Assembly: GCA_022036555.1 (NCBI GenBank)
Contig: CM039129.1
Span: 35,866,051 to 35,930,050, forward strand
Reading direction: 5' to 3'
DNA length: 64,000 nucleotides
Source: Microstegium vimineum
Lineage: Eukaryota; Streptophyta; Magnoliopsida; Poales; Poaceae
A program made the position numbers and the translations under genes. Shown here piece after piece: positions 57,241 through 64,000 of the stretch (the stretch's first letter is position 1; every line of letters begins with the position of its first letter). The notes under the pieces were generated by a model. That model searched no databases. It was given only the letters and a program-made list of their open reading frames with translations, and was not told where the DNA came from.

Positions 57241-58304
57241 TGTTGACACAAAAAGCGTCAGGATCTGCGAACACCTCGGGCTATTACCCGAATTCGATAT
57301 CCAAGGCGTGCCAGTCGATTTGACCAGTTAATCGACAAGGACGATAACTAGAACAAGATCTGAACAAGACAACGGCGATACGCCCGGATGCCAAGACTCA
57401 GACTTGATCAAGATAACTAGAGCAAAGCTGAACGAGACAACAGCGATGCGCCCGGATGTCAAAGCTCAGAGATACTCCCACGCGGAACTTGCAAAGGTTT
57501 GACGGAGATCAAGGTGATGCAGCCCGTCGAAGCTTGAAGAACTCGTAGATAAGCTAAATCTAATGCAAATAAAGGGTAAATTGTAGTAAAAGTAGAATAA
57601 GAGTAAATTGATTTGTTTTTTATATGATTGATTTTTTACACGCAGCCCTTGGGCATATATTTATACTCCCGTATGGAGAGTTGTATAGAGACATGACTCG
57701 TACCTTTCCTAAACAAAACTCCTACTTTAAAGGAAATAACTGACTCGCGCAGGAGTCGGACCCAAATAACAATATTATTTTCCTAAACAGACACCCCTAT
57801 TTTAAAGGAAACAAACGACTCGTGCAAGAGTCGGACTCAAACTACTATAACAATACTCGTATAAAAAATCACCAGTTTCCTTATGTCTTTTCCTCGATGA
57901 AAACTTTCCATCGGCAGATTCCTTCAATCCGCGACTTCCTTCTTTAGCCACCGGCAATCTTTTGCTGACGTCAACTGCCACATCACTCTATGCCCATCTG
58001 CACTCCATGCCCATCGGCATCATCTCCTCATCGGCAATTGGCATCGGCAACATTTCCTCATCGGCAATCGGCAACATCTCCTCATCGGCAATCGGCATCG
58101 GCAACTTTGCAGTTCTAGTGACTTCACCAATTAACCTTTATTGACAAGAATCATCCAGCCCCCATCGGCAACAAACTTATCTTTCTTGCAGCATTCTTTC
58201 TCATCGGCAAATTCGACTGATAACTTTCCGATGCCGATAGAAAACAGCCACCAATCAACACAAGTCTTAGTTCATTTGACACATGCCGAAAAATGGTGTC
58301 AACA
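57241..58304 (-). repeat. Internal LTR of element 2
   Basis: 1064 bp from TGTTGACACAAAAAGCG to GGTGTCAACA. Followed on the minus strand by a primer-binding site (57240-57216), so it is a 5'-type LTR. On the other side no purine tract is present; it abuts protease codons (IQAVGS). Contains a run of ATCGGCA-based repeats at 58010-58105. Confidence 0.85.
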
Positions 58305-59230
58305 AGAACCGACTGCTTGGATCGATGTAATCCGGTAATCGTCCACCTTGAGGAATTCTGTATCCCAAGCTTCACCAGATAAGCACTTGGTCTGCTCATA
58401 GGTCTCTGATTCCGCCGATGCAACAATTGACGGGACTTCACTCCGGACGACTTCAATTCTGTCTCCAACCCATTGCACAACGCTTTGGTGCATCGTAGAA
58501 GGGATGCAGCAATTAGTGTGAATCCAATCCCTTCCTAGAATCAAATTGTAGGTCCCTTTGCCGCTGATCACAAAAAATGTCATCGGCAAAGTTTTACTGT
58601 CGATAGTCAATTCGACACATATGGCCCCCATAGCTGGCAACACATTGCCTTCAAAATCTTTTAGCTTCACATCCGTCTTGACTAAGTCTTGATCACCTTT
58701 CCCAAGCTTTCTGAACATGACATACGGCATTATATTAATCGATGCTCCACCATCGACTAGCATCTTTGACACCGGTTGCCCGTCGACTTTGCCCTTGACA
58801 AACAAGGCTCTCAGATGCTGTCTTTCATCATCGGCAAGTTTCTCAAAGATAGCCGCCATTGGATCCAGCACTAACTAAGCCATATTAGCAGCTTCTTCCT
58901 CAGCATCAGTAGATGCCATAAATTACATCGGCAACAAAACAACCATGTTGACTTCTGTCGATGGACTCCTCTCCTGGTGTTTTGGCCTCCACTCCCAAAC
59001 TGGAGATCCTCCCTTCGAAGGGTTTTCACCATAATGCAGATCATTCTGACGTTCATGCTAGATCCTCCTTCTCTGAGTCTTCGTCGGGCCCTTAGGACAC
59101 CATTGAGGAAGCTTAGTCTTCCAAACAGGTTGGTACTGTTTCTCACTATATCGGCTTGTGTTACCCCTTATGTTTGGATCTCTAGAGAATATCTCTTCAT
59201 CAGGCACCCTTGCATTAGCCCTCTCTTCGA
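58304..59230 (-). pseudogene. Element 2 protease (outer copy), truncated by the internal LTR
   Basis: The clear part is 58871-58304: aspartic protease DGG in MLVDGGASINIMPY, GTYNLILGRDWIHTNCC, ending IQAVGS exactly at the LTR edge. Upstream, 59230-58871, the Arg-rich lead is readable only with stops and frameshifts (for example a TAG near 58871-58876). RT and integrase do not follow this copy. Confidence 0.8.
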
Positions 59231-59234
59231 TCTC

Positions 59235-62060
59235 CTATTGATGGATGCATTTGCCAAGCCTATCATGTACACTGAGTTTGCCCCACAGTCGATTATGTAC
59301 TGATTCTTTCCCTCTGATCGGCCTAGCATAGCTTGATCCCTGACCTTCAAAACGAGACTTCTTCTCTGACCGATCAGTAGGATAGTACCCGTTGCATTTA
59401 GGACAATTATCGGCAGTGGGCAGCTTAATGCCTTCTTCCCAACAATGAATGAAGAAGGGGCATTTCCAATGATCTTTATGTTGATACCACTCTTGGCGTC
59501 TCTCTTCCTCCTGCTGTCGATACTGCTCTTCTCGTGAACGCTCATATTCCTTTTGTGGCCTCCTGTGCGTGATTACAACGCCATGTGACGCATGTCTTTG
59601 AGGCCTCCTGGAGCTGATGTTGTCGTCGGTAGTTCTTTTACCTTTTCTTTCATCGGCAAGCTTCTTTCCCTTTACATCCGGGGCAGCTATTTGATGCTCG
59701 GGATCCACCGATGAATTTTTCTTGGTTGCTTCCGACATTAGTACTTTGACCTTTCCGCTGGTTTCCACCATATTATTTGGAAATGGATGCTGGTCCATTT
59801 TCATCGGCCTCTGAGCTTTAGAATTTTCAAACTTGATTCGCCCAGATTCGATTTCTGACTGCAACTGTTGTCTAAAGACTTTGCAGTCATTGGTACTGTG
59901 TGAAGTCGCATCATGCCACTTACAGTACCTCATCCTTCTAAGTTCTTCAGCCAATGGAATCACTTGATTAGGCGTCAGCTTAATCTGCCCTTCTTGAAGC
60001 AAAAGATCAAATATCCTATTGGCTTTAGCAGTATCGAAAGTAAATCTTTCAGCCTCCTTCTGACCAAACGGACAGGATATTGACTTCTTATCTTTTACCC
60101 ACTCAGCAACGCCGATATCCGTCCCTTCATCTGATTCAGAATCTTCTTCTTGTTCAATGAAAGACACCTTCTTGTTCCAAGTCTTTCTAGGTTCGAAGGC
60201 TTTAACTTCTTGATCGGCAACTCTCTGCACGAGATGGCTAAGGCTTTCGAATTCTTGAGATGCATATTTATCCTTGATGTGTGGCAGTAATCCTTGGAAA
60301 GTCAAATCCTCCAATTGTCGATCATCCAGTACTAAGCTATAACATTTATTCTTTACGTCCCGAAGCCTTTGGATGAAGCTTTCTAGCGATTCGTCATTGC
60401 GCTGCTTCAGCTTGACCAAATCGGTAATCCTCTTCTCATGAACGCCAGAGAAGAAGTACTTATGAAACTGTTTCTCCAGATCGGCCCAAGTAATCACAAA
60501 ATTTGGAGGAAGTGAGATAAACCACGTCAACGCCGATCCAGACAAAGACGACGAGAACAATCTCACCCTTAGCTCATCTCTGCTAGCCGCCTCTCTACAT
60601 TGGATAATGAAGCGGTTGACGTGCTCCATCGTCGATGTATCATCTTGGCTAGAAAATTTTGTGAAATCTGGCACCTTGTACCGATTTGGGAGATGAATCA
60701 GGTCATAGGCCTGAGGGTACGACGTTCGATAAGAGTACGTATTGACCTTAGGCTTGATGTCGAACTGCTCTTTCATCACTTCGGCTATTTTATCGACCCA
60801 GTACGCATCCTGATCTTGCCGATGGATTGGCTGAATATTAACTAGCTGGGCTGGCGGATACATTCCTTCTTGCCTTTGTGGCGAGTAAATTGGTCCAGTC
60901 GGCGCAAGTGCAGTACCACCTCGCTGAATATTATGCACCGGTTGATTTACCGATGTATAACCTTGGGTACCCACTGGTGTATACTGCGGCATGATATTCA
61001 TCGGTCAATACACCGATGTTTCATTCTGAGTGCTCGTCGGGTAATAGTACTGTTGTACTCCCGCTATTTGGTATCCAGGTTGAACCGCCTGCTGTTGAAT
61101 TGGACTGGTCCATACAAGATTATAAGTTATCGGCATATAATTTGTCGATAATTGATGGTTACCCTGCGCCTGCTGCTCCTGCACCCTGGAATGATCAAAT
61201 TGGCCTCCTTGGTCCACCGGTGCCCCAGCGTAAGGATTTGGCATCATCATGGGGTGGTTTACCATTGCCAAATCTTGTTGCATCGGCAAAGAACTTGCCG
61301 ATGGTTGCCCGTAAGGCACTTTAGGCACCACCATCTGGAGATTCTCTGGTGGCAACTGCATATTTGGCGAAGACGTAGCATAACGTGCCACTGGATTTAT
61401 CGACTGTGCCGATATCGCTGATTCCACAGAGACCTTTTCGGCCGCATTGTTACTTTGGATCAGATTAGCGTCGGCAGATGAATCTGGGGGCATGTCGTAT
61501 CCCCACCAGCCAGCAGGATCTGGTTGACTCTGAATCACCGGTCCTAACATCCTCGATGCAACTGAATCTGTATTCAACTGAACAACGCTCACAGGGCTTG
61601 ACCTTGGTGGAGTAACTTCATCGGCAGACGGCTTCGTAGGTTGGGTAGAAGCCGCTAGAGCCGCCGATGGATTCGTGGCAGATGCCGATCCAGGTTGATG
61701 ATACACTGGCCCAACATACCTAGGTGGTTGTCCTTCTTTGAAAGATTGCATTACAGCATTGTATACAGTATTGGACAGCACATTGGAATGGCTAATGAGC
61801 GCCTGACTTAACGCAGAGTTAACCATATCTTGCAACTTACCAGGATTGGCATCGAAAGTGACCTGCCGAGGCAACGGCGGATCTTGCTTCTGGACTGCCT
61901 CGCCGCTCCTGTTTAGGCTGAAGGATTTCAGATATAGCTGCTTGTATTCTTCCATAGCCTGCTCCATAGCTTGTTTCTGATCATCCTTCAAATCTGCTTC
62001 GGAGACTTCAATGACGTTCCTCGGATCAACGTCAGTAGAACCACCCATGATCGTGATCAA
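59235..62060 (-). pseudogene. Element 2 gag (outer copy)
   Basis: Two long frames, 62060-61005 and 61001-59235, separated by a stop at about 61005. It starts near MGGSTDVDPRNVIEVSEADLK, keeps the Gln codon mutated to TAG in the inner copy (PLPRQVTFDANPGK), and continues with the Pro/Gln/Ser-rich region, the gag core (VPDFTKFSSQDDTSTMEH, LTWFISLPPNF), YCKWHDATSHSTNDC and CPFFIHCWEEGIKLP with CPKCNGYY. It is less damaged than the inner copy. Confidence 0.87.
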
Positions 62061-62072
62061 GAGATGTATCTA

Positions 62073-62099
62073 GGGTCCCACCGGGTGTGCCAAAAGAGG
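62073..62099 (-). other. Primer-binding site of element 2 (outer)
   Basis: Adjacent to the 5' LTR: CCTCTTTTGGCACACCCGG then TGGGAC on the minus strand, near-identical to the site after the internal LTR (57240-57216). Confidence 0.7.
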
Positions 62100-62938
62100 T
62101 GTTGACACAAAAAGCGTCGGATCTGTGAACACCTCAGGCTTATACCCGAACTCGATATCCAAAGGTGTGCTAGTTGATTTGACCAATTAATCAACAAGGA
62201 CGATAACTAGAACAACGATGAACGAGACGACAGCGATACGCCCGGACGTCAAGGCTCAAATTGCTCAAAAAGTGGAACTCGCGAGGTAGACGGAGATCTT
62301 GTAGATACAGCCCGTCGAGATCGTAAGAACTCGTAGATAAACTATAACTAATGCAAAAAAAGTAGATGCTGAAAAGTAAGACGAAAATAATAGATTTGTT
62401 TGATTGTATTGAATATCTTCTCATACGAGCCCTAGGTACATATTTATACTCCAGTAGGAGGAGTTGTACACAGACACGACTCATACCTAAACAAAACTCC
62501 TACTTTTAAGGAAATAAATGACTCGCGCAAGAGTCGGACTCAAACTATAACAATAATACTAATATTAAAACCACTAGTTTCCTTATCCGCTCCCCTTACG
62601 ATGAAACTTTCCATCGGCATACTTCTTCAATCCGCAATTTCCTTCTATTGCCATCAGCAACTTTCCCGCTAATTTTAGCCATGTCAACCTGTATCCATCG
62701 ATAATACTCTCAATCGGCAAAATTCTCCTTTCTCTATTGGCAACACCTCCTTGATCAACAAAACATATCTTCTTCCCTCCTTAACGCTTCTTCCATCACA
62801 TCCACCATCGGCAGATTTTCCTGCTTCCATCGGCAATGAAACCGATAGCTCCTTGATGCTGATGAGGAACAATTTTTACCTCTTTACTGATCAATACACT
62901 TGGTTTAATATTGACCCGTACAAAAAATAGCGTCAACA
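62100..62938 (-). repeat. 5' LTR of element 2
   Basis: 839 bp, same length as the LTR 45748-46586 and very similar to it. Its outer edge touches the AAATT target duplication. No purine tract is present on this side, as expected of a 5' LTR. Confidence 0.88.
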
Positions 62939-63026
62939 AAATTTTGTCTGTTTCCAACAATACAGATACATAAGCAGGAATTGAACGATATATAGAAGAG
63001 GAGGGTGATTAGCCGAATAATATTAC

Positions 63027-64000
63027 CAATGCGCTCGGCAGTTTCTTGAGCATCAGTGCTTTTGGCTTCATCAGTTTCAGTATCCTCAGTTTCATGAGCC
63101 TCTGTCAATGGTTGGGTTTCTGTATCTTCAGTAAGAGGGATGTCTATTGTCGGTGAAGCGTTGCTTGATCTGGGGATATTGACACGTGGCTGCAATAAAG
63201 ATTGGTTAATTTAAGAACAGACAGTTTTATTCCAAAGTGAAGTTTATTACTGGATAAAACTCATACCTTGGGAGATCTTTGAGATTTCTTGGACCTAACT
63301 TTTCTTGTCACATGAATGTCTTCAAGTGTTTTCCTCTTGCCTTTTTCTTCTAAAGGAGCAGTAGCTGGCACTGCAGGGGTCTTCATGAAGATTTTTAAAG
63401 TAGAAGCATTGTAGCCCAATGCAGGTTTAGGCCCAGCTTTGTAATACTCCACTGCTTTATTGGGAGGAGTAGGCTCAAAATCCTGTACATGGCCAGATTT
63501 CAGAATAAGAGATGAATGCAGAAACAAGAGATAACTAATGCAATAAGATTACCTCACTCTCAGGGGCAAATTGAGAATATAAGTCTTGGCATAAGGGGTG
63601 AACTAGTATGTTGAAAATGTGGTTGTGCCACTCTTGCCACCAAGCAGAGAAAAGGGGATGGGCATCATCCACTAGTCCAAATGGGGATGATTCATTTATT
63701 GGCAAATCTTGTCCAAGCTCAAAGACTTTTCTGGCTTCTGTTTCATTGGTGATCAGCTCCCTGTATCTTATGATTAATGAAAAGAAGGGTCTTGGGGGCA
63801 GTTGTCCACATCCTAATTGTCTGGATGCCTTATTTGGATTGTAGAACTCATAGGTGGGCTGCACCATTCTCCCGTGATGAAATTCGGCTGGTAGGATGCA
63901 TGGCTTGATTAAGGAGTTGAAAATTTTAGTAGATACCTTATCAGAACAGCCAGACTCATAGCTGAATTTGTAAGGGAAAGTCAAGTCATCATTTTCTCTG
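63027..64000 (-). pseudogene. Element 1 antisense gene B (PMD protein), upstream exons, cut by window end
   Basis: Minus-strand exons: beyond 64000 to 63553 (C-terminal PMD part: YEFYNPNKASRQLGCGQLP, FSAWWQEWHNHIF), 63482-63267 (basic linker, KGKRKTLEDIHVTRKVRSKK) and 63189-63027 (acidic Thr/Glu-rich linker). Donors GTAATC, GTATGA and GTAATA, acceptors TACAG and TGCAG. The next intron begins at 63026 and contains the element 2 insertion; the gene resumes at 45727. The homologous motifs in the antisense gene of element 2 support the family. The N-terminus lies outside the window. Confidence 0.7.

Larger units (their letters stand above)
45748..62938 (-). mobile_element. Element 2: Tat/Retand gypsy, 17.2 kb, with duplicated 5' half
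   Basis: Flanked by AAATT on both sides (45743-45747 and 62939-62943) and bounded by LTRs of identical length (839 bp). Minus-strand order: LTR (62938-62100), primer site, gag, protease, second LTR (58304-57241), primer site, gag, protease, RT, RNase H pair, integrase, antisense PMD gene, purine tract (about 46597-46587), LTR (46586-45748). The outer LTRs differ at 8 sites, all transitions, in the first about 195 bp I compared. The internal LTR is longer (1064 bp) and more different. Confidence 0.85.
33493..64000 (+). mobile_element. Element 1: Tat/Retand-lineage gypsy, runs past the window end
   Basis: Plus-strand order: LTR 33493-34886, primer-binding site, decayed gag, protease (DGG), reverse transcriptase, RNase H, an additional RNase H, integrase, then two antisense intron-containing genes. 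The span includes two later insertions, a solo copia LTR (41737-43668) and element 2 (45748-62938). Without these the visible part is about 11.4 kb. The protease motif VDGGAxINIMP and a second RNase H domain are hallmarks of the Tat group, in which antisense extra ORFs downstream of integrase are known (family knowledge). The 3' LTR is not in the window. Confidence 0.75.

Noticed and set aside
58010..58110. Possible CRISPR-like array
   Set aside because: Units are short, variable and contiguous without spacers, in a plant LTR.

Overview
The window is nuclear DNA from a grass (Poaceae), probably a panicoid. The GC-rich first exon and the sequence of the one host gene, the dense nest of Ty3/gypsy and Ty1/copia elements, and the Tourist-type MITEs beside the gene all point that way. 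The only confident host gene is an 11-exon ATP-citrate lyase A-subunit gene (ACLA, 28309-31612, + strand). It sits in a roughly 6 kb island carrying four MITE-like elements. Nearly everything else is retrotransposon, much of it nested.

Left block (1-14430): an LTR (+ strand) is interrupted by a complete chromodomain-type (Tekay/Del-like) gypsy element at 1042-13108. That element lies on the minus strand and is flanked by CCCCC target-site duplications. It has long, unequal LTRs, gag, pol split by one stop, and upstream of gag a decayed reading frame whose first codons closely resemble the N-terminal tail of histone H3. The interrupted LTR ends at 13144 and is followed by a primer-binding-like site. 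An inverted relative of the same LTR begins at 13709.

Middle-left (14430-27350): fragments of SIRE-like copia LTRs; a gypsy remnant in which a pol C-terminus, an LTR and a gag start occur in that order; and a copia element on the minus strand (19610 to about 26815) with its 3' LTR, reverse transcriptase, integrase and a protease with a mutated active site, but no 5' LTR. Next come an unassigned promoter-like block and an orphan exon-like ORF.

Right block (33493-64000): Tat/Retand-lineage gypsy elements. Element 1 (+ strand) starts with the LTR 33493-34886 and runs beyond the window. Downstream of its heavily decayed gag-pol, two intron-containing genes lie antisense: a coiled-coil gene (44434 to 41631, interrupted by a solo copia LTR) and a plant-mobile-domain (PMD) gene. 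Element 2 (45748-62938, minus strand, AAATT target duplications, 839-bp LTRs) inserted into an intron of that PMD gene. Element 2 carries its own antisense, TATA-driven, five-exon PMD gene. Its 5' half (LTR, primer-binding site, gag, protease) is present twice, so a third LTR sits inside it.

Most element ORFs are broken by stops or frameshifts. In element 1 gag almost all the stops are TAG, as expected from deamination of methylated CAG codons. All coordinates, splice joints and repeat boundaries were read by eye. Family names rest on recognisable motifs, not on searches.
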